This document shows, one piece after another, positions 32,239 through 41,144 of a stretch of 49,287 nucleotides of DNA (position 1 is the stretch's first letter; each line of letters opens with the position of its first letter). Location: assembly GCA_900543485.1 (NCBI GenBank), contig UQRM01000017.1:1-49287 (forward strand). The letters are read 5' to 3'. The stretch is from an uncultured Eubacterium sp. Lineage in GTDB: Bacteria; Bacillota; Clostridia; Peptostreptococcales; Anaerovoracaceae. The notes beneath the pieces were generated by a model. The model saw only the letters and a program-made list of their open reading frames with translations. It was not told the origin of the DNA and did not search any database. A program made the position numbers and the translations under genes.

Positions 32239-33003
32239 CTACTGATTGTCGTCGTTCTCCTCCCACAGCGCGTCGTTGAACATCTTCCACATCTGTCCGT
32301 AGCCCTCCGATGCCGGAGTCACAGGCTTTGGTATCTTGTTTTCGATGTCTATTTTGATCTCCCCTCTTCTGGACATCAGCATCACGCGATTGCCCAGGAC
32401 CAGAGCTTCCTGGATATTGTGGGTTATGAAGATGACTGTAGCGTTTTCCTTCTCCTTGATACGCAAAAGCTCAGCCTGCAGCTTGTTCCTCGTCATGGCA
32501 TCCAGGCTGGCAAACGGCTCGTCCATCAGGATTATCTTGGGGTTCAGCGCCAGGCCCTTGGCTATGGCCACTCTCTGCTTCATGCCACCGCTCAGTTGAT
32601 GTGGGTAGAGATCGCCTTTATCGGACAATCCTACCATATCAAGGTGTTCCTGCGCTATACGCTCGAGTTCCGCCTTGTCCTTGAGTCCGTTGACCTTGAG
32701 AGGATACTGGATATTTTTCTTCACCGTTTTCCACGGGAAAAGCTGATTAAAATCCTGGAATACCATTATCCTGTCTATCCCCGGCTTATCGACCTTTACG
32801 CCGTCAACCAGGATATCTCCCTCGTAATCCTCGAATCCGGCGATGCATCGTATCAGCGTCGTCTTGCCGCAGCCGGACGGTCCCAGTATGCAGAGAAAAT
32901 CTCCCTGGTTCACCGTCAGATCCAGATCCTTTATGATATCTCTGGAATCGGGAGCGTCATGGTAATTCTTGGTGAGTTTCTTTACTTCCAGTAACTTGCT
33001 CAT
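32239..33003 (-). CDS. NitT/TauT-family ABC transporter ATP-binding protein
   Basis: A 254-residue ATPase of the nitrate/sulfonate/taurine importer family. Walker A GPSGCGKTT, Q-loop MVFQDFNQLFPWKTV, signature LSGGMKQR, Walker B IILMDEPFASLD, and H-loop FITHNIQEA are all present. The start at 33003 overlaps the permease stop as ATGA and has GGGGGATGG upstream. It energises uptake together with the permease and binding protein encoded upstream. Confidence 0.94.
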   Translation of the reverse strand: MSKLLEVKKLTKNYHDAPDSRDIIKDLDLTVNQGDFLCILGPSGCGKTTLIRCIAGFEDYEGDILVDGVKVDKPGIDRIMVFQDFNQLFPWKTVKKNIQYPLKVNGLKDKAELERIAQEHLDMVGLSDKGDLYPHQLSGGMKQRVAIAKGLALNPKIILMDEPFASLDAMTRNKLQAELLRIKEKENATVIFITHNIQEALVLGNRVMLMSRRGEIKIDIENKIPKPVTPASEGYGQMWKMFNDALWEENDDNQ

Positions 33004-33782
33004 CTTACCATCCCCCATTTCTTAACGGTGTTCCTCTCGATTATCCTGAACACGCCATATTCTATTATTATACCTATAATGATTATCACAATCAAGGTGG
33101 CAAATACGCCGGCTATATCAAAGTTGGTCCTCTTCATGAATATATACCAGCCTATCCCCGCGCCGGATCCTGTCGTACCGAAGATCATCTCAACGCTGAG
33201 GAGTCCTCTCCATGCTCTGGCCCAGCCTACTCTCATACCTGAAAGAACGCTGGTGAAGGCTGCCGGCAAATACACTCCCATGACGAGGGACAGCCCCTTA
33301 AGCCCTATGTTCCTGCCGCTCTCTATGTAAATGCTCGATATGGACTTGAACCCATCCATGATGCTCCTGGACATAGGCCAGAGAATGGAGTGGACCACGA
33401 TGAATATTATAGTTCCCTCTCCTATCCCGAACCACAGTATGGCCAGCGGCAGCAGCGCCACACCCGGCAGCAGGTCGCATATGGACACTATCAGGTTATA
33501 TATAGCGTAGAATATCTTGCTGACCACAGCGATGCTGGAAAAGATGAAAGCCAGCACTATACCTATGGCAAGACCCCTGACGATGAGGCCCATGGAATAC
33601 AAAGTATACTCCAGCAGGCTGTCATCCTTGAAGCCTTCCACGAAGCTTCTCAGTATCTCCGTCGCCGAAGGGAACATTATCTCCGGAAAAGCCTGCATCT
33701 GGTAAACGATCTGCCATACCGCGATGAAGCATATTATGAAAATTATCTGTGTTCTTATCTCCTGTTTCGTTCCTTCTTTCAT
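33000..33782 (-). CDS. NitT/TauT-family ABC transporter permease
   Basis: A 260-residue membrane subunit with about six helices (IIFIICFIAVWQIVYQM, GLIVRGLAIGIVLAFIFSS and others). The EAA loop that contacts the ATPase is recognisable near SIYIESGRNIGLKGLSLVMG. Similar to SsuC/TauC. It begins 28 bases after the binding-protein stop. The substrate cannot be decided from sequence; sulfonates, nitrate, thiamine precursors and others use this family. Confidence 0.92.
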   Translation of the reverse strand: MKEGTKQEIRTQIIFIICFIAVWQIVYQMQAFPEIMFPSATEILRSFVEGFKDDSLLEYTLYSMGLIVRGLAIGIVLAFIFSSIAVVSKIFYAIYNLIVSICDLLPGVALLPLAILWFGIGEGTIIFIVVHSILWPMSRSIMDGFKSISSIYIESGRNIGLKGLSLVMGVYLPAAFTSVLSGMRVGWARAWRGLLSVEMIFGTTGSGAGIGWYIFMKRTNFDIAGVFATLIVIIIIGIIIEYGVFRIIERNTVKKWGMVR

Positions 33783-33809
33783 TTCTCTGTCGCCTTTCCT
33801 GCTTCCGCG

Positions 33810-34784
33810 CTAGTTCCCCACGACATTATCGAAGGCCAGATCGCTCATGGACGAAGGACCTTCGTTTTCAAGAAAATCGTTCTCAGCCATAAAGTTGGCC
33901 ATATCCATGACTCCCTTAGTCTCCGTCGAATATACGCAGGCCGGATCGTTGAGCCATTCCAGCATGGTAGCCGCGTCCACGTCTTCCGCTTCGCACAGCA
34001 TCTCGGCAGCTTCCTCTTTGTTCTCATTGATCCAGGTGATGGCTTCTTCCAGAGCGCTCAGCACCGCCTGGTAAAGCTCAGGATCATTCTCATAAAGGTC
34101 TGTTGACGCCATCATCAATATGAATGAATTGCCATCAGGCCATACCGACTCCAGAGCCTCCACCTCATGGATGCCTTCCTCAGCAGCTTCCTTGTACACA
34201 TACGGCGATGTAGTCAGATGGCATTCAACACTGCCCGAGAGAAGTGACGACATACCGTCAGGGTGGGCCATCGCCACGATATTATTGTCTAAGGCGTGAG
34301 CATCGCCGAGCTGCTCTTCTGCCGCCATAGCCAGGAGAACATGCTGTATGCTTCCTATATTGACCAGAGCTATCTTCTCATCGGTTATATCCGAAAGAGT
34401 CTGTATACTGTCATCGTTGGTCATTATCCTGTGAGGCTGAGCCGACATATTGGACGCGATCTTGTACGGAACGCCGCTGGTCACACCTGTGATAGCCGGA
34501 GCTACTCCCATGCCTCCTACATCTATGTCCCCTGACGCAAATCCTTCATTTATGGCCGAACCCGAATTGAGAGTGGACCACTCCACTTCCACCCCATCGT
34601 AATACTTCTCGATGAGCTTCTGCTCCTTCATCACCTCGAATGGGGCGTAGGCCATGCCGTACTGATGAGCTATGGTCAGGGTCTTCGTACCGCTTTCCGA
34701 TGAATCTCCGCTGCCACATGCAGTGAAGCATACCGCCACGACGGCTATCAGAGATGCCGCTATGATTTTTCTTGCCTTTTTCAT
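33810..34784 (-). CDS. NitT/TauT-family substrate-binding lipoprotein
   Basis: A 324-residue extracellular binding protein with a lipoprotein signal: MKKARKIIAASLIAVVAV, then lipobox CFTAC. The mature domain has the NMT1/SsuA-like fold, with LTIAHQYGMAYAPFEVMKEQ at its start and the DIDVGGMGVAPAITG ligand-hinge region. ATG at 34784 follows AAAGGAGAATGAA; the frame extends 13 codons upstream without a site. First gene of the importer operon. Ligand unknown. Confidence 0.92.
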   Translation of the reverse strand: MKKARKIIAASLIAVVAVCFTACGSGDSSESGTKTLTIAHQYGMAYAPFEVMKEQKLIEKYYDGVEVEWSTLNSGSAINEGFASGDIDVGGMGVAPAITGVTSGVPYKIASNMSAQPHRIMTNDDSIQTLSDITDEKIALVNIGSIQHVLLAMAAEEQLGDAHALDNNIVAMAHPDGMSSLLSGSVECHLTTSPYVYKEAAEEGIHEVEALESVWPDGNSFILMMASTDLYENDPELYQAVLSALEEAITWINENKEEAAEMLCEAEDVDAATMLEWLNDPACVYSTETKGVMDMANFMAENDFLENEGPSSMSDLAFDNVVGN

Positions 34785-34893
34785 TTCATTCTCCTTTATA
34801 AATAATAATATTGCAAGCGTCAAACGCTTTAAAAACGAACTTTCAGCCGGTCTCTCCTCCCGATGCTGCCGTAAGAGCCAAGCCCTTTCAGCG

Positions 34894-35853
34894 TCAAATC
34901 AAGGTCTTTTTCAACACTTCGATGAACTCCTTCGCAGCTCTGGACATATACCTGTTTGCCGGATAGACCACATATATGTCCCTGGCGCAGAGCTCCGGCT
35001 CTGTCAGGTAGAACCTCGGGAACTGACTGAATCTGCTGTTTCTGATGCAGCTTTCTGTCATCAGTGAGATCCCTACACCTGCCAGTGTGAGGGCATAACT
35101 GGTCATAGTCTGCTCCACACATACCTTTCTTATGGGTTCGAATCCACACCTTTCGAACAGCTCGTTCATCAACAGCCCTATGTGCTGGTCATCCCTCAGC
35201 ATGACGAAGGGCATGTATTTTAATACAGTAAGATCTATGAGTTCCGAGGTTTCCTGCGCTGCGCCTGCCTCCCGTCTCCTCATGATAGTCTCAGGCTGTA
35301 TCTCCTTCTCCTTCAGAGCGTCATTTATCTCCCAGTCCCGCGGTACACACACGTATATCCTTTCGCTGAAAAGCTTCTCGTAGCAGAAACGCTCATCGAA
35401 TTCCATGGGGTGGGCGATAAAAAGGTCTATCATCCCGTTGAATGCTTTCACCGAGATCTCCGGTATGTTATCGTCTATTATCTCGATATCTATGCCGGGA
35501 TATTTTTTCAGAAAAACGCTGACAGCCTCCGGCAGATAACTGACATTGAAAGAGCTGGCGCCTCCGATCGTCAGGCTTCCTCTCCTCATGTCCTCCAGAT
35601 CCGATATATGCCTGTTGAATTCTCTGTTCAGCGCATCCATCTTCTCCGCGTATTCCAGATAAACCTTTCCTGCCTCTGTCAGCTCCAGCGGTTGTCTCGA
35701 GCGGTCAAAAATCGCTGTTCCCAGTTGCTCCTCAGTCTTCTTGAGTCTGGCGCTGAGAGCCGGCTGAGACATATCGAGTTTTTCGGCCGCTGCCGATATG
35801 TTCTTCATCTCCGCTATCGTCTCTATATATCCTGCCGATACGAACTTATCCAT
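34894..35853 (-). CDS. LysR-family transcriptional regulator
   Basis: A 319-residue regulator. N-terminal winged helix-turn-helix is clear (ETIAEMKNISAAAEKLDMSQ, PALSARLKKTEEQLGTAIFD). The C-terminal periplasmic-binding-like effector domain starts near RRGSLTIGGASSFNVSYLPE. Start at 35853 with AAGGGGA just upstream. It is co-directional with the importer 110 bases downstream and divergent from the adenylate-forming ligase at 36090, so it could regulate either. No clear T-N11-A operator was singled out. Confidence 0.92.
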   Translation of the reverse strand: MDKFVSAGYIETIAEMKNISAAAEKLDMSQPALSARLKKTEEQLGTAIFDRSRQPLELTEAGKVYLEYAEKMDALNREFNRHISDLEDMRRGSLTIGGASSFNVSYLPEAVSVFLKKYPGIDIEIIDDNIPEISVKAFNGMIDLFIAHPMEFDERFCYEKLFSERIYVCVPRDWEINDALKEKEIQPETIMRRREAGAAQETSELIDLTVLKYMPFVMLRDDQHIGLLMNELFERCGFEPIRKVCVEQTMTSYALTLAGVGISLMTESCIRNSRFSQFPRFYLTEPELCARDIYVVYPANRYMSRAAKEFIEVLKKTLI

Positions 35854-36008
35854 TCCCCTTGCCTTTCTTTTCCCAGCCTCCGGCACACTGCACCGCAGCA
35901 ATTATAACTTTTTGATTATGATGCTATAAGCACTTTTTTATAACTCGTATATTCTAATGTGTATTTGTGAAAACTGCGTGTGTTTTCGCGAAAAAGAAAA
36001 AAGTATGC

Positions 36009-36051
36009 TATAATGGTCGCATTGAAACGCGTTTCGACGACCTTGCGCGTT
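36009..36051 (+). repeat. Dispersed two-hairpin repeat, short copy
   Basis: TATAAT (36009-36014), a mini-hairpin AATG/CATT, then AACGCGT/GCGCGTT (36026-36051) around a 12-base loop containing TTCGAC. The same design recurs at 41157-41240 with compensatory changes. It lies in the 5' leader of the ligase gene. Confidence 0.6.
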
Positions 36052-36089
36052 ATGATCGAAAAATGATTTTAAAAACATGGAGGGACGAA

Positions 36090-37595
36090 ATGAACATATA
36101 CCCATCGGTAGTGGAAAACATAGCGCACAATGCTGCGGCCGATCCGGACAAGCTGGCTCTGGCCGATAACAGGAAGGCTTACAGCTATGGACAGCTCTGG
36201 CGCAGGATATGGGTGCTGGCAGACGCTCTCAAAGCTAAAGGGACCGGCGCGGGAGACTGCGTCGTCATAGAATGTACCCAGGACGCAGACTATATGACGT
36301 GTGAATTCGCCGTACAGCTGGCAGGCGGAGTCTTCGTACCCCTGGAAAAGAACGCGTCTGCCGACAGAGCCAGGGAAATAATAAACGATACGAAGGCTGT
36401 CATACATATCGGCAAATCGCCCGTCTGTGATGGAGACGGTGCTCCCCTCTTCCTCACCATGAAGGATATCGCTGACATCATCGCCGATGCCGACAGCAGC
36501 TACATCCCATCGCCTGATGAAGTCCGCTTTCCCGCGGGAGGAGATGTGGCCGAGATACTGTTTTCCACAGGGACTACCGGAAAATCCAAAGGTATCGTCC
36601 TTACTCATACCAATGATACGGCTCTGGCCGAAAACGTCATGTTCGGCGTCAGGATGAAAACTGGCAATGTGGAGATAGTTCCTATGCCTCTCAGCCACTC
36701 CCATGGTCTCAGAAGGACATATGCCAACCTGGTCAACGGCAGTTCCGTCGTCTTTGCCGACGGTGTGACTTTGCTGAAAAAGGTTTTCGATCTGATGGAT
36801 ACTTATGGCGTGACCGCCATGGACTTGTCCCCCAGCATGCTTTCCATCATATTCAAGCTTTCCAAGGACAGGCTGGGAGACTATGCGGACAGACTGGACT
36901 ACATCCAGCTGGGCTCCGCGCCTCTTCCCGAAGAGGATAAGCTCCACCTGAGCCGTATACTTCCTGACACCAGACTTTACAATTTCTATGGCAGCACCGA
37001 AGCCGGCTGTTCATGTCTTCTCGATTTCAACTCCATGTCAGGAAAACCCGGCTGCATAGGGAAGCCGGCAAAAAATGCCCATTTCATCGTAGTAGATGAA
37101 AATAAGAACGAAATAGATTCTTCCCTGGAAAACCCCGGGTTCCTGGCCAGCTCCGGCTCCATAAATATGAAATGCTATTTCAATGCCCCTGAGCTGACAG
37201 ACGAAGCTACGGGAGGCGGCTCCCCGTACATCTACACCAAAGACCTGGGATACATCGACGATGAAGGCTATATCTACATGCTGGGAAGAAAAGACGACGT
37301 GATAAATTACGGCGGTATCAAAATAGCCCCCGAGGAAATAGAGAGCGTCGCCATGCAATATGAAGCCATCGCCGATTGCGCCTGCATCCCGGTGGAAGAC
37401 CCTCTCACAGGTCAGGCTCCCAAGCTGTTCATCGCCCTCCAGCCGGACAATACATATGACCAGAAGGGCTTCAAAAATTTCCTCTCGGAAAAGCTGGACG
37501 CCAGTAAACAGCCCAAGTTCATCGAGATTATAGATTCCATCCCCAGAACATTCAACGGTAAGATAAAGAGGAACGAGCTGATGTCGCTGCAGTGA
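36090..37595 (+). CDS. Adenylate-forming ligase (AMP-binding family)
   Basis: A 501-residue ANL-superfamily enzyme that activates an acid with ATP, forming an acyl-adenylate and then a thioester. Core motifs: phosphate loop ILFSTGTTGKSKGIVLTH, FYGSTEAG, KDLGYIDDEGYI, GRKDDVINYGGIKIAPEEIE, and the A10 lysine in FNGKIKRNEL. The length suits DltA-like or fatty-acid ligases. ATG at 36090 has GGAGGGACG upstream. It converges on an MBOAT acyltransferase and an acyl carrier protein, so the likely thioester acceptor is that carrier. The acid substrate is not evident. The leader contains the dispersed hairpin repeat. Confidence 0.9.
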   Translation: MNIYPSVVENIAHNAAADPDKLALADNRKAYSYGQLWRRIWVLADALKAKGTGAGDCVVIECTQDADYMTCEFAVQLAGGVFVPLEKNASADRAREIINDTKAVIHIGKSPVCDGDGAPLFLTMKDIADIIADADSSYIPSPDEVRFPAGGDVAEILFSTGTTGKSKGIVLTHTNDTALAENVMFGVRMKTGNVEIVPMPLSHSHGLRRTYANLVNGSSVVFADGVTLLKKVFDLMDTYGVTAMDLSPSMLSIIFKLSKDRLGDYADRLDYIQLGSAPLPEEDKLHLSRILPDTRLYNFYGSTEAGCSCLLDFNSMSGKPGCIGKPAKNAHFIVVDENKNEIDSSLENPGFLASSGSINMKCYFNAPELTDEATGGGSPYIYTKDLGYIDDEGYIYMLGRKDDVINYGGIKIAPEEIESVAMQYEAIADCACIPVEDPLTGQAPKLFIALQPDNTYDQKGFKNFLSEKLDASKQPKFIEIIDSIPRTFNGKIKRNELMSLQ

Positions 37596-37666
37596 AAAAA
37601 CATCGATATCTCAGGCCCGGGAAATAATATTTTAACGCTCGATTTAATGCTCGATGATCGGGCATC

Positions 37667-37716
37667 AAAAAAGGAATTTTCACGCTATCATTGCCGATAG
37701 CTGAAAATTCCTTTTT
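37667..37716. terminator. Bidirectional terminator between ligase and MBOAT genes
   Basis: AAAAAAGGAATTTTCA pairs with TGAAAATTCCTTTTT, and an inner CTATC/GATAG stem extends it. It serves both convergent genes. Confidence 0.88.
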
Positions 37717-37752
37717 CTATGCGACCCTTCTGCCAGGTCTCATCCGATCCGT

Positions 37753-39325
37753 TTAAAATCCTCTGTATATGAAAGCGCTGGCGTCGTATCCCGGTCCGTA
37801 AACGCCCAGTATCAACACCGCGGCAAAGGCTGCCAGGAACAACAGCCATCTTAAAGCAAGCGGTCTCTCGGCGATAGCGTCCCGTATTCCTGTACCCTTT
37901 TCCTGGTTCCAGCTGATGATGAACCATACGATACAGCCTCCGAGAAGTATCAGAAAATCGGCGGCGTCCAGTCCCAGTGTCAGTATCTCTTCTGAAAACG
38001 GGACAGCCCCCCCCACCTCGGAACATGGCTCCGAACATATATATGGCGGCGCCGAATGACAACGCCTTCGGGAACATCCTCCCCATCACGATGAGGAAAA
38101 ATGTCCTCAATACACGGAACACCTTCCACCCGGCGCTTTCCACATTGATATGCAGCAGCGATATCAGCTTCTTGAGATATGGCTCCAGCAGCAGTCCCAG
38201 TATGATTATCCCGCCATTGTACAATCCATATGCGATGTACTTGAACTCAGCTCCGTGCCACAGACCTATAGTCAGGAAAGTAGCCATCTGCGCCACCAGC
38301 ACCGGGAACAGCTTTCCTATCCGGTCTCCCAGCACTTTTCGCAGGCTCTTTCCCAGCTTTCCAAAGGTTTTGGAAAGCGAAATGGTGAAAAATATGTAAT
38401 CCCTGCACCAGAAACTTAGAGACATATGCCACCTGCGCCAGAACTCTGAGATGCTGTCTGAGAAATAAGGCCTCATGAAATTATGAGTCATATCGATACC
38501 CAGCATTCTGGCTGCTCCTCTGGCTATATCGATTCCACCGGAGAAATCTCCATATATCTGTATAGTATAGAACAGCAACGCCACGAAAACGACACCGCCC
38601 TGATAGTCACCGTAATTGTCAAAGACCTGATTGACCAGTATTGCCGCTCTGTCAGCGATGACCAGCTTTTTAAAGAAGCCCCACAACATCAGTTGAGCGC
38701 CGTAGGTCAGATTCTTGTAGGTCAAAGCATGTCCCTCGTACAGCTGACCTGCCAGCTGATCGTACCGGCTGATAGGCCCCTGCACCATCTGCGGGAAAAA
38801 GGATACGAAAAGTGCGAACTTCAGTATGTTCTGATCCGCTTCTATCTTGCTTCTGTAAAGATCTATTATGTATGCTGCTGTCTGGAATGTATAGAAGGAG
38901 ATCCCCAGCGGTATCAGCACGCCCAGATCGAACCTGTCGTCCAACCCCATTGCCTCCAGCACAGGAGAGGAATACTTGACTGCTGCAAGCACAGCAAAAT
39001 TGGCAACCAGTATGAGGGCTGCCATCTTTCGCTTTTTTTTCTGTACAGCGGCTTTGAGAGCCTTTTTGTCGTCCTTTGAAAGTTCTTCCTTGTGTTGGCT
39101 GAGATAAGCCTTGTGCTCGCTGTTCTGCTTTCCGATATATCTGCCTCCGCAGAAGGTTATGACCGTCGTGAATATGACGAACAGGAACGTCCTGGGACTG
39201 GATATCAGATAGAAGGCATAGCTGGCCGCCAGCAGCACCAGCCACCTGCCGTTCTTAGGAAAGGCGTAATAGACGCATATCACCAGCGCCACGAAAAACA
39301 GGAAGTAAAAAGAAGTAAACGCCAT
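37753..39325 (-). pseudogene. MBOAT-family O-acyltransferase, out of frame at a G8 tract
   Basis: A DltB-like membrane acyltransferase of about 523 residues if read in one frame. Family landmarks are the N-terminal FTSFYFLFFVALVICVYYAF, GISFYTFQTAAYIIDLY, WRRWHMSLSFWCRDYIFF and LTIGLWHGAEFKYIAYGLYN with the catalytic His. After MFRGGGG the frame leaves the family and runs to a stop at 37688. The proper C-terminus (FSEEILTLGLDAADFLILLG ... GVYGPGYDASAFIYRGF) is in the next frame and stops at 37753. The switch is at eight G on the coding strand (38007-38014); seven would restore the frame. Phase variation, a true mutation or a sequencing error are all possible. Start at 39325 follows AGAAGGGAGAAGGG, 18 bases after the carrier-protein stop. 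Confidence 0.85.
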
Positions 39326-39343
39326 CCCTTCTCCCTTCTGCTC

Positions 39344-39571
39344 TTATTCCTGCGCTCTGGTTATCAGCTCGACCATCGCGTCCACGGAGTTGAAATTCTC
39401 CGGAAGCAGATCTTCAACAGAGATCTCGATATCGAATTCATCGTTGAACTCGCCGACGATAGAAACGATGTCGAGAGATTCCAAAAGGCCGTCGTCTATA
39501 AGCTTCGTGCTGTTCTCGAAATCTATGTCGCTTCTTATTCCGCTCAATATCTCAAGTATTTTTTCTCTCAT
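39344..39571 (-). CDS. Acyl carrier protein (DltC-like)
   Basis: A 75-residue acidic carrier protein. The phosphopantetheine attachment serine is Ser32 in DDGLLESLDIVSIV. Helices around it fit the four-helix ACP fold. The ATG at 39571 has GTGAGGT ten bases upstream; an in-frame ATG eight codons earlier has no site. It is the first gene of an operon with the MBOAT protein and would carry the acyl group made by the convergent ligase for transfer across the membrane. Confidence 0.9.
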   Translation of the reverse strand: MREKILEILSGIRSDIDFENSTKLIDDGLLESLDIVSIVGEFNDEFDIEISVEDLLPENFNSVDAMVELITRAQE

Positions 39572-39610
39572 GATATCATGTACCTCACTTTTCATTTTTA
39601 CACAGGCAAT

Positions 39611-39639
39611 ATTTTATCACTTATATACTGTGGAATCAA
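39611..39639 (-). promoter_or_regulatory. Promoter of the ACP-MBOAT operon
   Basis: On the minus strand TTGATT (39634-39639) and TAAAAT (39611-39616) are separated by 17 bases, giving a leader of about 33 bases. Array D begins roughly 150 bases upstream. Confidence 0.7.
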
Positions 39640-39787
39640 GGAAAGATTCGGTGAAAGCCCATCACACACCCATTACAACGCTCCGGTGAAGACCCGACTA
39701 CGAAGGCCTGCCGCAGCTGGCAAAATGCGGCTGCAAGCAGCTGCATGATTTTGTCTGCAAAGCTTTCGCCTCCCTGACAGTACTCCT

Positions 39788-40108
39788 TGCCGTATCCTGA
39801 GTAATTTCTTAAAATCCGGCACCACTGCCAGAGATTCTTGCCGGATATCAACCACAGGCCCAAAATCCGGCACCTCCGACACCTTTTCTTGCCGAAACCC
39901 TTCTTTTTTTCTTAAATCCGGCAACTTCCTGCCGGATATCAATCACAAGCTCAAAATCCGGCACGCCGTCTCAGGCAACAAAATGCACATTGCCCCTCTG
40001 ATTGTATTTTTTACCATTTATGCTGCCGAATTCTTTTCCCTTTCATACAATCCGGCACGGCTTCATGTATGAGCTGCCGGATTTGCGGCAATTTTTTTAA
40101 ATCCGGCA
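39788..40108. repeat. Array D: six 34-nt inverted-repeat units (TGCCGGAT...ATCCGGCA)
   Basis: Units lie at 39788-39821, 39839-39872, 39890-39923, 39930-39963, 40024-40057 and 40075-40108; each is exactly 34 nt. All end ATCCGGCA. Units 2, 4 and 6 begin with the full complement TGCCGGAT. Units 1, 3 and 5 begin with a degraded TGCCGTAT, TGCCGAAA or TGCCGAAT and mostly have pyrimidine-rich interiors. Gaps are 17, 17, 6, 60 and 17 bases. The array fills the space between the divergent ACP operon and the FkbM gene. I know of no repeat family with this layout. Confidence 0.85.
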
Positions 40109-40178
40109 AGAATTGTTGTAAATCGAAAGCCGTACTCTCATATATTAACATATAAGATTCAGACAGGAGTGATTTTTT

Positions 40179-41138
40179 ATGAACATTATAGACAGAGAAT
40201 TCCATCAACTGACTGGAGAACTGCGGCGCCTCAGCGAAAAAGAGATCTATCACAGGATGCGAAATGCCTTCGACCTCATCCCTGCTTCCACAAAAAGAAG
40301 CTGCGCCGATTTCTTTGCCAGCTACAACTACTGGGGAAAGCTGGATGCCGACAATGATATATACGAGGAAATAGAAATGAAAGCCGAAACTCTGCACGAC
40401 CACACAGACGATTTCATCTGGCTCTACGGCAGACTGGCCGACTTTCGCTCCAAAAAGACTCTTTACGCCATCCTCAACAACTGGTACCGATACGATCTCA
40501 CCTCCACGACCCAGGCTAGGGAATACATGTTTGACGACTACTTCGACCTGGATATCGTCAAGTGCGGTAAAAATGAAGTCATCGCCGACCTGGGCGCATT
40601 CACCGGTGACACTGTCCTCTCATATATCAATAATTATGGTGACAATTACAGGAAAATCTACTGCTATGAGATCACGCCCGACGTCTTTGAGATGCTGAAG
40701 ACGAACCTCAAAGGACTAAGAGATATCCACTTTCGCATGAAAGGGATCGGCGACAGACCCGGGAAAATGTCTCTCTCCACCAATGACGCCAGCTCCTCAG
40801 CCAACAGATTAGCATCAGCAGCCGGAACAGATGAGGACCAGGGCAGCCACTGTGACTTCGACACTGATATCATCGTCACTACGCTGGATGAGGACATCAG
40901 TGAACCCCTTACACTCATCAAAGCTGACATCGAAGGCTTCGAACAGAAGGCGCTGCTGGGAGCCAGAAGGCATATCGCGGAAGATCATCCCAAACTGCTG
41001 ATCTCCGTATATCACAGTAATGAGGATCTGTGGAAGATACCGAAGATGATAGATGAGATGGCGGAGGGCTACGATTTTTATCTCAGGTTCAAAGGCTCCC
41101 CTATCTATCCTACGGAAATCACATTGATAGCGGTTTGA
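40179..41138 (+). CDS. FkbM-family methyltransferase
   Basis: A 319-residue SAM-dependent methyltransferase. The C-terminal two thirds hold the FkbM domain: SAM loop EVIADLGAFTGDTVLSYI (motif I), IYCYEITPDVFEMLKTNL (motif II acidic end of beta2), then LIKADIEGFEQKALLGARRH, the family hallmark. The N-terminal ~130 residues are an unassigned helical region. FkbM enzymes methylate sugars or polyketides; here the neighbouring surface-acylation genes suggest a surface glycan target, which is inference. ATG at 40179 follows AGGAGTGATTTTTT. Downstream of array D. Confidence 0.88.
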   Translation: MNIIDREFHQLTGELRRLSEKEIYHRMRNAFDLIPASTKRSCADFFASYNYWGKLDADNDIYEEIEMKAETLHDHTDDFIWLYGRLADFRSKKTLYAILNNWYRYDLTSTTQAREYMFDDYFDLDIVKCGKNEVIADLGAFTGDTVLSYINNYGDNYRKIYCYEITPDVFEMLKTNLKGLRDIHFRMKGIGDRPGKMSLSTNDASSSANRLASAAGTDEDQGSHCDFDTDIIVTTLDEDISEPLTLIKADIEGFEQKALLGARRHIAEDHPKLLISVYHSNEDLWKIPKMIDEMAEGYDFYLRFKGSPIYPTEITLIAV

Positions 41139-41144
41139 TGTGGT

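Noticed and set aside
39788..40108. CRISPR array or type III toxin-antitoxin RNA repeats
   Set aside because: Unit interiors vary while the ends are conserved, the opposite of CRISPR; spacers are 6-60 bases; no cas or ToxN-like gene is adjacent.
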